Shown: one piece after another, positions 21,363 through 32,500 of the stretch
How the letters are laid out: each line of letters begins with the position of its first letter
Numbering within the stretch: the first letter of the stretch is position 1
Assembly: GCA_905221605.1 (NCBI GenBank)
Contig: CAJNDS010000669.1
Span: 795,751 to 859,750, forward strand
Length of the DNA stretch: 64,000 nucleotides
Origin: Symbiodinium natans
Lineage: Eukaryota > Sar > Dinophyceae > Suessiales > Symbiodiniaceae
Direction: 5' to 3'
The notes under the pieces: model-generated
Databases searched by the model: none
What the model was told of the DNA's origin: nothing
What the model saw: only the letters and a program-made list of their open reading frames with translations
Translations under genes and position numbers: made by a program

Positions 21363-23622
21363 AAAGCAAAAATTGAGCCCAACTTTTAGGACCAGGGCTT
21401 GCGATCTGACTCTTTGGAGCAAAAATCGATTCCAAAATCTTAGGGACCAGGGCTTGCGATGTTACTCTTTGGAGCAAGAAATGAGCCCAAAATCTTAAAG
21501 ACCGGGGCTTGCGATTTCACCTTTTGGAGCAAATACTGGGCCCAAAATCTTAGGGACCAGGGCTTGCAATTTGACTCCGTGGAGCACAAATCGACCCCGA
21601 AATCTTAGGGACCAGGACTTGCGATTTGACTCTGTGCAGCACAAATCGACCCCGACAACTTAGGGACCAGGGCTTGCGATTTGACTCTTTGGAGCAAAAA
21701 TCGACCCAAAAATCTAAGGGACCAGGGCTTGCGATTTTACTCTTTGGCGCAAAAACTGGGCCCCAAATCTTAGGGACCAGGGCTTGCGATGTGACTCTTT
21801 GGAGCAAAATTGAACCCAAAGTCTTAGGGACCAGGGCTTGCGATTTGACTCTTTGGAGCAAAAACTGGGCCCAAAATCTTAGGGAGCAGGGTTTGCGATT
21901 TGACTCTTTGGAGCAAAAACTGGGCCCCAAAATCTTAGGGACCAGGGCTTGCGGTTTGACTCTTTGGAGCAAAAATTGAGCCCAAAATCTTAGGGACCAG
22001 GGCTTGCGATTTGACTCTTTGAACCAAAAACTGGGCCCAAAATCTTAGGGACAAGGGCTTGCGATGTCACTCTTTGGAGCAAAAAATGAACCCAAAATCT
22101 TAGGGACCAGGGCTTGCGATTTGACTCTGTGGAGCAAAAACTGGGCCCCAAATCTTAGGGACCAGGGCTTGCGATTTGACTCTTTGGAGCAAAAATTGGA
22201 CCCAAAATCTTAGGGACCAGGGCTTGCGATTTGACTCTTTGAACCAAAAACTGGGCCCAAAATCTTAGGGCCAGGGCTTGCGATGTCACTCTTTTGAGAA
22301 CAGATTTGCAAAATCAGTAACTTAGGAGCCAGGGCCTTCTATTTGACTCTTGGGAAGAAAAAATTGAACCCAAAATCTTAGGGACCAGGGCTTGCGCTTG
22401 TGTAAGTCTTTGGAGCAAAAACTGGCCAAGAATCTTGGGGCCAGGGCTTGCGATGTCCTCCTTTGGAGCAAAAAAATGACACCAAATCTTAGGACCAGGG
22501 CTTGCGCTTTGAAACTCTTTGGAGCAAAACTGGCCCCAAATCAGGGACCAGGGCTTTGCGATGTCACTCTTTTGAGCACAAACGACCCCAAAATCTTAGG
22601 GACCAGGACTTGCGATGTCACTCTTTGGAGCAAAAACTGGGCCCAAAATCTTAGGGACCAGGGCTTGCGATTTGACTGTTTGGAGCAAAAACTGGGCCCA
22701 AAATCTTAGGGACCAGGGCTTGCGATGTTACTCTTTGGAGCAAAAACTGGGCCCCAAATCTTAGGGACCAGGGCTTGCGATGTCACTCTTTGGAGCAAAA
22801 ATTGAACCCAAAATCTTAGGGACCAGGACTTGCGATGTCACTCTTTGGAGCAAAAACTGGGCCCCCAATCTTAGGGACCAGAGCTTGCTATGTCACTCTT
22901 TGGAGCAAAAATTGAACCCAAAATCTTAGGGACCAGGGCTTGCGATTTGACTCTTCGGAGCAAAAACTGGGCCCCAAATCCTAGGGACCAGGGCTTGCGA
23001 TGTTACTCTTTGGAGCAAAGATTGAACCCAAAATCTTAGGGACCAGGGCTTGCGATTTGACTCTTTGGAGCAAAAACTGGGCCCAAAATCTTAGGGACCA
23101 GGGCTTGCGATTTGACTCTTTGGAGCAACTGGGCCCAAGATCTTAGGGACCAGGGCTTGCGATGTCACTCTTTTGGGCAAGAAATGGGCCCAAAATCTTA
23201 GGGAGCAGGGCTTGCGATTTGACCCTTTGGAGCAAAATCTGTGCCCCAAATCTTAGGGACCAGGGCTTGCGGTTTGACTCTGTGGAGCAAAATTTGAACC
23301 CGAAATCTTCGGGACCAGGGCTTGCGATTTGACTCTTCGGAGCAAGAAATGAGCCCAAAATCTTAAGGACCAGGGCTTGCTTTGGAGCAAAAAACTGAGG
23401 CCAAAATCTTAGGGACCAGGGCTTGCGATTTGACTCTTTGGAGCAAAAACTGGGCCCCAAATAATAGGGACCAGGGCTTGCGATGTTACTCTTTGGGGCA
23501 AGAAATGAGCCTAAAATCTTAGGGACCAGGGCTTGCGATGTTACTCTTTGGGGCAAGAAATGAGCTCAAAATCTTAGGGACCAGGGCTTGCGATGTCACT
23601 TTTTGGAGCAAAAACTGTGCCC
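21363..23622. repeat. 55-bp satellite array (copy 1)
   Basis: About 40 tandem units, each with CTTAGGGACCAGGGCTTGCG, then GATTTGACTCTTTGGAGCAA, then AAACTGGGCCCAAAAT. Two alternate unit types are seen (GATTTGACTC and GATGTCACTC; CTGGGCCC and TTGAACCC), suggesting a higher-order pattern. A few units near 22290-22560 are more diverged. Confidence 0.9.
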
Positions 23623-23985
23623 TAGCATTGGGGGGAGGAGGGCTCGTGATTTAGTATTGGGAGGAGGCCCGGGCTCGTAAATTAGTATTGGGGGGAGGCC
23701 CGGCTCGTGATTTAGTATTGCGGGAGGCCCGGGCTCGTGATTCAGGGGGGAGGCCCGGGCTCGTGATTTAGTATTGGGGGGAGGCCCGGCCTCGTAATTT
23801 GGAGGCCCGGGCTCGTGATTTAGCCCGGGCTCGTGATTTAGTATTGGGGGGAGGCCCGGGCTCGTGATTTAGTATTGCGGGAAGGCCCGGGCTCGTAATT
23901 TAATATTGGGGGGAGGCCCGGGCTCGTGATTTAATATTGGGGGGAGGCCCGGGCTCGTGGTTTAGTATTGGGGGGAGGAGGATGC
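23623..23985. repeat. 31-bp satellite array (copy 1)
   Basis: About a dozen units of GGGCTCGTGATTTAGTATTG followed by GGGGGAGGCCC, with some truncated units. It directly follows the 55-bp satellite. Confidence 0.9.
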
Positions 23986-24965
23986 CCCAGCCCCCACCCC
24001 CCCCCTTTGGAAATAAATGAATTAATTCAATTAAATTGAAATAATTGAATTAATTCAATTAATTCCATTAATTCAATACATTGATTTATTTCCAAAGGGG
24101 GAGGTGGAAGAATTTTAATTAATTGAATTTAATTCAATTATTTCATTAATCAAGTATTCATTTATTTCAAATGTGGGTATTCCCCAGCCCCCACCCCCCC
24201 CCCTTTGGAAATAAATGAATTAATTGAATTAATTGAATTATATCAATTAATTCAATTAATTCAATTAATTCATTTATTTCCAAAGGGGAGGTGGAATTAA
24301 TTGAATTAATTGAATTAATTGAATTAATTCAATTATTTCAATTAATTCAATTAATTCAATTAATTCATTTATTTCCAAATGGGGGGGATTCCCCAGCCCC
24401 CACCCCCCCCTTTGGAAATAAATGAATTAATTGCATTAATTGAATAAATTGAATTAATTGAATTAATTGAATTAAGTGAATTAATGAATTAATTGAATTA
24501 AGTGAATTAGTGAATACTTGAATTTCAAATTAATTCAATTATTTCATTATTTCCAAGTAGGTGGAATTATTGAATTAGTTGATTCATTCAAGTTATTTCA
24601 ATTAATTCATTTAATTCAAGTAATTCATTTATTTCCAATAGGGGGGGAAGGGTTGGGTGCTGGGGAATTCCCCCCATTTGGAAATAATTGAATTATTGAA
24701 AGTAATTGAATTGATTGAATTAATTGAGTAATAATGAATTAAGAATCAATTCAATTAATTCAATTATTTCAATTAATTCCATTAATAATTCATTATTCCA
24801 CCCCCCCTTTGGAAATAAATTAATTAATTGAATTAATTGCATTACATTGAATAATTCAATTACTTTCAATTCAGTCAATTAATTCATTTCTTTCCAAAGG
24901 GGGGGGGTGGGGCTGGGGAATCTCCCCCCATTTGGAAATGAATGAACTAATGAAATCGAAATAAT
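23986..24965. repeat. AATTGAATT array between G/C blocks (copy 1)
   Basis: Blocks of AATTGAATT and its inverse AATTCAATT are separated by CCCCAGCCCCCACC, CTTTGGAAATAAATG and the inverse forms, making nested inverted repeats. This copy carries more irregularities than copy 2. Confidence 0.9.
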
Positions 24966-25582
24966 TAAAACTATCGCGGCTCGATTTGGCCAATTTTGCC
25001 GGGCAGCCTGCGGGCAAAATTTGGCCAAATCGGGCTGCTCTTCGTATGCCATGAGAAATGCGCGGCTCGATGTGGCCAAATTTTGCCCGGAGGCTGCCCG
25101 GCAAAATTTGGCCAAATCGAGCCGCGCATTTCTCAGCGCGTACGACGAGCAGCCCGATTTGGCCAAATTTTGCCCGCAGACTTCCCGGCAAAATTTGGCC
25201 AAACCGAGCCGCGATAGTTTAAATAATTTCGGGCCTCCAGAGAGGCGCGGCTCGATTTGGCCAGATTTTGCCGGGCAGTCTGCGGGCAAAATTTGGCCAA
25301 ATCGGGCTGCTCGTCGAACGCGATGAGAAATGCGCGGCTCGATTTGGCCAAATTTTGCCCGGAGGCTGCCCGGCAAAATTTGGCCAAATCGAGCCGCGCC
25401 TTTCTGAAGGCCCGAAATTTTTAAACTATCGCGGCTCGATTTGGCCAAATTTTGCCGGGCAGCCTCCGGGCAAAATTTGGCCAAATCGGGCTGCCCTTCG
25501 TATGCGATGAGAAATGCGTGGCTCGATTTGGCCAAATTTTGCCCGGAGGCTGCCCGGCAAAATTTGGCCAAATCGAGCCGCG
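24966..25582. repeat. Hairpin array (CGATTTGGCCAAATTTTGCC)
   Basis: Successive units pair CGATTTGGCCAAATTTTGCC with its exact reverse complement GGCAAAATTTGGCCAAATCG across a loop of about 10 bases (GGGCAGCCTGC type). Spacers such as CATTTCTCATCGCATACGA and TAGTTTAAATAATTTCGGGC separate the hairpins. Frames open on all strands are consequences of the symmetry. The array runs into the N gap. Confidence 0.9.
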
Positions 25583-25682
25583 NNNNNNNNNNNNNNNNNN
25601 NNNNNNNNNNNNNNNNNNNNNNNNNNNNNNNNNNNNNNNNNNNNNNNNNNNNNNNNNNNNNNNNNNNNNNNNNNNNNNNNNN
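25583..25682. other. Assembly gap of 100 Ns
   Basis: Exactly 100 unknown bases, probably a placeholder of unknown true length. The left side is inside the hairpin array of copy 1; the right side is unrelated unique sequence. Confidence 0.98.
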
Positions 25683-26597
25683 GTGTGGAAGAACTCGGAT
25701 GTCTAAAGAAGTCCAATCCAATTTTCATGCAGGCAAACCAAGACATATTGGTGTTTGTCGCGTTTGTGCCTGGTGTTCAACCAGTGGTGTTGTGCATGCC
25801 GCACCTCATGGCAGAGCCGGGGGTGACAACAACTGCACTCCTGTGTCACACCCAAGCTGCAGCCACTCCTGTGCAAACTTCCAGGTTCGGGTGCCACACG
25901 GTTTCCAGGTGTGTATCGTCCTATCATCCATGAGGGCAACGAAAGCGCTCTAAAGACCCTATAACTTTCGGGAACGTCGAAGCGCACAGCGCACACTCGC
26001 AGGAAGCGGAAGCTGAAGAAGTGAAGGCCGGCGTGGTTTGGGGTCATCAGGGTTCAGGGTTTCGGATCCTACTAGTTCTTAGGAGTTTGCCTTATAGCCC
26101 CCTTGCCTGACCCTTCAAGGAGCGTGAGCGTTCCCGGAGATCCCTTAAAGGGTATGCTCAAGGAGGGGAGTGTTGGCCGCAGTAGCATCAGGCCTGGGCG
26201 CCCAGAGTCAGGGCACATCAGGGCACAGTGTAGGGATGGTTTAGGGTTTAGGGTTTAGGGTTCTAGGGTTTAGGGATTACGCTTATCAGATGTTCAGCCC
26301 GAAGCACTGCTGCATAGTGCAATGCACTGCAGTATGTCATATTATGTCATCACCTGCTGCATCAGGCTCTGGTACTGGAAGGTCATCCACTCTCTAAGCC
26401 ATGCAATGGAACATAGGAATGACGTGACACGAGATGATACTAAAGGCATGAGATGAAACGACATGTCGTACAGTAAAGTAAATGAAATTTATTAATGTGC
26501 GAAAAGCAGCACTCTAGCTGCAGGGACCCCTCGGTTGACCCCAAGCCTTTCCCGTTCGAGGAAGGCGAAGAAACCACGCACCTTGTGCCCTGCACAG
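25683..26597. other. Unique sequence after the gap, no confident gene
   Basis: A + strand exon-like piece at about 25733-25822 reads ANQDILVFVAFVPGVQPVVL, after CATGCAG. It could be an upstream exon of the LRR gene or unrelated. The rest holds the TTTAGGG tract and no other recognisable feature. Confidence 0.4.
26239..26275 (+). repeat. Interstitial telomere-type TTTAGGG tract
   Basis: Three perfect TTTAGGG units followed by a TTCTAGGG variant and one more unit. TTTAGGG is the plant-type telomere repeat also reported for dinoflagellates. It lies about 560 bp right of the gap and is far too short to be a chromosome end. Confidence 0.8.
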
Positions 26598-29500
26598 GCC
26601 CAGTACAGCCTGCGGGATACTGCCGGCCTGGTCGGCTTTTGCAGGGACGCCGATGTGCGGCTCCTGCGGCCCCAGTACTTGCAAGAGCTGCACGAGGCCG
26701 GACGCGCGTGGCCCCGCAGGCAGGAAGCCGAGCAGGAGTACACGAAGGATGGGAAGGAAGCGCTCTACACGCAGGAGGAGCTGCAGGAGAAGGTTTGCCT
26801 GGGCTGGGAGCGGTTCACGGTCTTCGCCCTGTCGCATGTGTGGGAATCGCGCGAGCATCCGGACCCTGCTCGGCACCAGCTCCGGCCTCAGTCGTGCTCA
26901 ATGTGCAAGTATCATCTTGTTTCCTTGGCGGAAGTTGTGGTAGCGGGTGTAGCAGGTGTAACGGAAAGCTTGGCTTGGAGCCTGCCTTGCATCTGACCTG
27001 CCAGGGCGTCGGCACCTGTCAAGCAGTCACGGCGCGTTGCCGGCGCTGAGGCTGGGAGTCCTGGTGGAAGCGCTGCGCGACTTCCGGGACTTCTTGCGGA
27101 AGCTCGCCCCTGTGGAGTCGGAGAGGGTCCACGCCGACTGGGAGGCGGCCATTCAATGTCTAGCAGCATGCTGCGCAAAAACGCAGTCTTCGCTATGACT
27201 GGCGCGTTGGCAGTTAGCGGCCCTGTTAAGCTCTTCAATGATACAACTTGTCTAAAATATGTCTAAAATCAAACCAGCTCCACCCTGTTCTGTTTTGAGA
27301 CAGCACGTACTTTCTGCAAGGATCAAGAATTATTAAGGTGGGGCAGGGTGGGTGATGATGTGTCTGGCATATGTCCATTGATTCAATCTTTGCCAGGCCG
27401 CGGTCTTCATAGACTACAGCTCCCTCTACCAATTCCAGCGGTTGCCCCACCAGGACGCGTCAGCTTGGTAAGCTTAGGCCATGGCAGCCGGTAGCCCTGC
27501 CACTCCTTGACCCGCAGCCTCACAGAAAACGTAAAACGGTGGGCCAGGATGCGTCCTTCAAGAAAGCCATGGGCAATATGCATGTCGTCTACTCGCACGA
27601 CGAGAGCTTCACTTTGCGGATCGAGGGCCTCACCCCGGGGCTCCACGACCCCGACCGGCCCAAGCCCGAGCTTAGCCATCAGAAAGTGTCCGTCTTCCAC
27701 GTGCCCAGGAACGCCGTGGTGGACGTGTCCCTGGCAGAGCTCCGTGACACAAACGACAAGGGGAAGTGCCCGTCCTGTGGCGATGAAGGCTGCGCCCAGC
27801 TCCACAGAAATGGCGTGGAGTACCAGCGTCGCGGCTGGTGCTCCGCCGAAGCACAATGGTCCGCCGCGAGGGCTGAGCCTTGGCACAGCATCCCCATCCC
27901 CTTCCGGGAGGGGGCGGTGGGCACCGCGCCGATGGCGCCGGCGGATTTCCGAGCCTTCGCGGAGAAAGGACACCTTCGCTTCACCCACCGCTCCGACCTG
28001 GAGCCCGTAGTCCAGCTTCAAGCCAGAGTCTTTGAAGAGAAGGCCGCTGCTTGCACGAGCCTCGTGCTCCCACACCTCCCATCTGACGAGGTGAAGACAC
28101 TTTGCTGCGCGTTGCCCTACTTCCCGAAGCTGGAGAAGCTGAACGTCAATCGCAGCCAGGTAGGGACCACGGTCCAGGCCCGGGCGGCTTCTTGCTTTCT
28201 GCTGTTTCAGCTCTTTTCCCTCATCTTCTCGCCCTGTAGGCCCTGGTGCGGGCGTTGCCTTGGCCGCAGATGCGGGAGCTGACGCTGACCACTTGCCAAC
28301 TCGGGGACGCGGAGGCGCAGGTCCGACCTGCCAGGAGGGCCATGCACAGCTGGGAGTGACTGCGGGGCTGGGGGTCCCATGCATGTAAGCTTTTGACGCG
28401 TGTTTGCGCACTGGAAGCACGCTTGTCCACTGGGTGTGCGGCACGTGCTCCGGCTCCGACATGGGTGTTGACGCCGGAAAGTGATCTCAACTTTTTTCAC
28501 ACATATGTGATTGAGCCGCCGCGATCGTCGGAGACCCGCATCTGAGTGTCACCCTTGCATGTGCAACTGTGTAACAACTTCTGAGAATTTGGGAGGGCCT
28601 GGTGGAGAACGCTAGATGCTCCCTCCTGCTCTCCTGCCGTGGAGGATGCCGAAGCCCGGCGCCTTTTTCAGGTTCAGCGCCCTGAACTCATTGTAAGAGC
28701 TCCTCGGGAAGAACGCTTCTTCTTGAACTGCCCCACGTCTTACGAAGTCTCGCTCGTCCGCGGTGACCTGCTTTCTTGCGCCGACTTCAGCGCACGCTCC
28801 GGTGTGAAGTGTCTCTGTCTCATGCCAGGCTCGTTGCGGTGCGCAATTCAGTGTGTAGTTTAGGTGGTTCGAGTTATAGAGCTTCAACGTGCAGTTCTTG
28901 CAAATTTGAGCTCCAGTGGAGCATATTCTTCTTCAATGTGATCATGCGAGCCTGAAAGTCCATCAGGAACCAGGTACAAGGAGATCCACCTTCGTACTTG
29001 TAGGAGTGAGACACTAGGGAGTTATTATCTTTCAGCCGCTACCTCCCCATCTAGCCTCTTCTAGAAGCTCTACACAGTCATTGAAGCTTGACCAATCCTT
29101 TGCTGCAAGCCCTCGCGCACGTTGCCCTTCACAACCCTAGTAATTCACAGAAGGAGCAGACCCCCCTTACTGTTTATCGGCTTGCCGTTCCAGGATAGAA
29201 GGTCGCTGTCTCCGTGACTGGAAGTGATTCAACCCCCGATTTTAGGTCTGCCCCGCTGTGTCTAGGGCCATGGCTCCACCACCAGTTTAGGCTTCAAATG
29301 AGCATCAGTCAAAACTGTTAAACTGGCGGCTGTTGCGAGGTACTTAGCGTGGAACACCGAGTACCAAAACCCTGCAAAGTGACGGGACCACTTGAAAAGC
29401 GACACCCCCCACCGAAGAGGCAAATCGTTGGGCATCCCCCCCAAATTGCCGCCGAGCATCCCGCAGAGTATCTCTGGCGTGGCCCAAGAATCCCCCAGAG

Positions 29501-32500
29501 CATTCTGCAGAGCATAGCAGAATGTCTTGGAGTGCCTGCCCGTTTTGGAGTCCTGAGAATATCTGAGAATCTTGCCTGGAGCGCCCACCCCTTGAGAACA
29601 GGTGCCCGGTTTCCCTGTTTGTAGATGCAACGTAGACGTTGTGGCCCGAGCGTTTAAGCACGGACACATCGTTTCTTGCATTCGGACTGTTCGTTCTTCT
29701 TGCGTTGTTTTTGTTGTGCGTTGGCGCTACTTTCAGATACTATCTCCCATTGCCGCGTCCCACAGGCTATCCCTGGAGTGCTGTTAGTTGTAGGGGCATT
29801 GTTGGGCTTTAGGATGGGGATGTTTTTGAAATACATACTTTGTATTCTGTGCGCGTTCTGCTCTGCCATGTTGTTGGCGTACAGGCCACAGTTGGCCGCG
29901 CATAGTTTAATTTTTTTTTGGTGGGGGGGGGGGGGAGGGGTGGCGGGGGGGGGGGGGGGGGGGTGTTCCAGCGTTTTCGCCTGTTTGTGCAACATACTGT
30001 GCAAGACTGCGGAACAAGACACGTTGTCACAGCCTTTGGCGACCATGCCCATTTCCCCTTTGAAGCAAGCACCTTAGTGGCTGCTTCATGATTCATGTGG
30101 CATGCAGCTCTTGAAATGGGCGTGCGCGGGCAGTGGGTGCCGCCCTCTGCTGCTTGGGAGATGCGGGCACAGCCTTTAGTCCTTTCGTCACGAAGGGCAG
30201 GACTAGCCCGCCCACTGTCGCCTCCAGGAGATCCTGCACAGAATCCTCAAATTCGTCCCCGCAGAATCTCGCAGAGACTCGCTTTTTGCGTTGCCGCTAC
30301 TTTGTGGTCTCAAACCTCGCAGTTCATTTCGCCTTTGCGCATTGCTTTTGTTTGTTTGTGCGGCTTTCCGTGTCTCGTGCTTCTGTTTGTTATTTGTTTG
30401 CTTTTTCAAGTTTGCTGTGTGGCACTGGCGGCAGAAAATCAGTGGCTTGCCGCAGAACTTGCCCTGGAACCTGGCTTCGCTAAGTTTATGCTCAGGTTCA
30501 GGCCCCCAGAACTTTCAAGCTGATGGCCTGCAAGCCTCCCTATCTCAATCCCAAGCTCAGGGGGTTCAAGTTGTGAGTCTGTGGGGTCCAAGGTCGGATT
30601 TTCGGGCCCTCGCCCCTCCCCCCCCGCTCCCACCCCACGTACACATAGAATAGCTCTTGAATGGTCGCCAGTACGACTTGGCAAGAGCCACGTCAGACCC
30701 TGCCCCCGCCCTCCTCCCCCCCTCCTCCACCCTTTACTGTATATTGGCTTGCCGTTCAAAGGTAGCAAGGTCTCTGGAATTCTTCCTTGCGTTTGAACCG
30801 ACTCAGACCCTTATTCAGGGTCTGAATCGCTGCGGTTCGGGCCATGGCCCCCCAAGCCGCCAGTTCAGGCTTCAAACGTGTTGCAATCGTTGGCATCCTT
30901 GTAAGTGCCTTCGTTTTCGGAAGAGATTCCAAGCCTTGGCATCCCAGAAGCTGCATCGCGGGGCGTGCTCGTCTGCATCTTGTTCCCTGTTTCAGCGGCT
31001 GCGTCATATGGCACCCCAAACACACTTCCAAACGTCTTGAACATGGACATGCAGGTGCTGGGCGCCGCCCTCGGCTCCTGGCCGCTCCTGCAGGAGGGTG
31101 TCTCGGATTTGCCGAGCTTCGAGGGGGTGCAAGCTCGGGGATGGCTTGGGGACAGCAGGCGAGAGAGAGATGCCGACACCCCTGAAAACTCGAAGCCTTC
31201 TCCCCACAGAACGGCCTGCGAGGAGCTGAGACTCGCCAGGAACTCCATCGGCGACCTTGGGGCCAAGGCTCGGGAATTACTCTTCAGGAGATGTGGGCGG
31301 AAGGGATTAAGAGTTGGGAAGTCAAGGCTCGGATTCAGGCCGCCAGCGCACTTTTGCCAGACAGCGCAACCCCAAGAGACCCACTCTCTCGTGAGCCCGG
31401 AACATCAATCGCTGCCCGTGAACTCGCCATATCTTGCCGTGGAACCTGCCTTCTCCAGTATCTCCAGGCCCCCAACAACTTTCAAGCTGATGGCCATAGC
31501 ACAAATCTTCGAAGCCTCTAAGCCCAAAAATCAATCCTTTGAAATCCCATAAGCTGCAGACGAGTTCAGGGGGTGATCTTGTGATTCGGTTTTTGTCGGG
31601 TCGCAAGTGGGAATTTTCGGGACAGCCTCGGCTTTTTTGCTCGAGCAATGGTGGGGGTGCAGCCCCCGAAAATACATGCAGAATAGCTCTTGAATTGATC
31701 GCCTGCACAAAACCTTCACAGACTTGGTAAGAGCCCCCTCACCGCTTACTGTTGCCTGGCTTGGTGACCACCTGTACTCCTTGCTTGGCAGGGAACAACC
31801 GCAATGTATTCGTATTCCTGGAGTGCTCACCCTCCTAAAATCGCGCAGCAAACAAATTCTGCAGAGCATTCCCGGAGTGCCCACCCCCAAAACATCTCGC
31901 CGGAGTGCCCACCCCGTGAGAATCCCGCAGCAGACCGACCCCTTATGGTGAACCAACAAAGTTGAAACGTACGCAGCCTAATTCCCTTCATAGCACGAAA
32001 ACGGATATACGACGTACACCTCTTGAAAATAGAAGTTGGAACCTGATAACTTCGCGTTCCAAGTTTACTTGTTCCAACTTGCTCGCTCGCGAACTTGAAC
32101 AACTTGTAAATTGGCATGGAACGCATTCGTAGCATGGGGCGATGTGCGAGCCATGTCTTGCTGTTGTGCACTGCGACATAACCAAGGGAACCACGAGACA
32201 AATACAGGGAGCCGCAGCGCGAACAGTTAGTGCACGTATGCAACCTGGCGTCGCCCCGAAAACAAACCGGGAGCAGCCCGCCCCTGGAATTTTGGGACCG
32301 CTGTTGGATTCTGCCGTGGAGTTTCGACAGGTTCCGACTTTCCGTGTTTTCACGGAACAGGAGCTCCACATAAGACAAGACTTCAAGGATTTGGACACAA
32401 CGCCCGAGAACACAGAACACGCCCCAGAGCATCCCCGGAGCCCCTCAGTGTGGAACCAACGGAACAGCGCCGGAACACTCTCCCAAACAGGCAGGCCCCT

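Larger units (their letters stand above)
18659..25582 (+). mobile_element. Satellite-carrying inverted-repeat element, copy 1 (cut by gap)
   Basis: Starts right after a C-run (18644-18658) with GTGGGTGGCTTAAATAGGGT and is nearly identical to copy 2, at an offset of 17782 bp that shifts by one base after about 19915. The order inside is a purine-rich array, a 55-bp satellite, a 31-bp satellite, an AATTGAATT array and a hairpin array, then the N gap. The terminal inverted repeat at this end is 18666-18695. The right end is missing. No transposase or other credible gene is seen, so it would be non-autonomous. Confidence 0.75.
28321..31054. other. Long intron region of the LRR gene
   Basis: No certain exon. 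A + strand frame at about 28639-28863 is open but unassigned. Copies of an intron repeat start at about 29160 and 30450. Confidence 0.4.

Noticed and set aside
21363-23622. 55-bp repeats as a CRISPR-like array
   Set aside because: The whole unit repeats; variation is scattered substitutions, not distinct spacers between constant repeats.
24879-25721. Frames of 100 to 280 codons in the hairpin array, one running through the N gap
   Set aside because: Open on both strands because the units are inverted repeats; the longest crosses 100 unknown bases.
27407-28462. 351-codon minus-strand frame
   Set aside because: It lies opposite LRR-gene exons whose + frame has family motifs and matching splice phases; high GC makes the opposite frame open.
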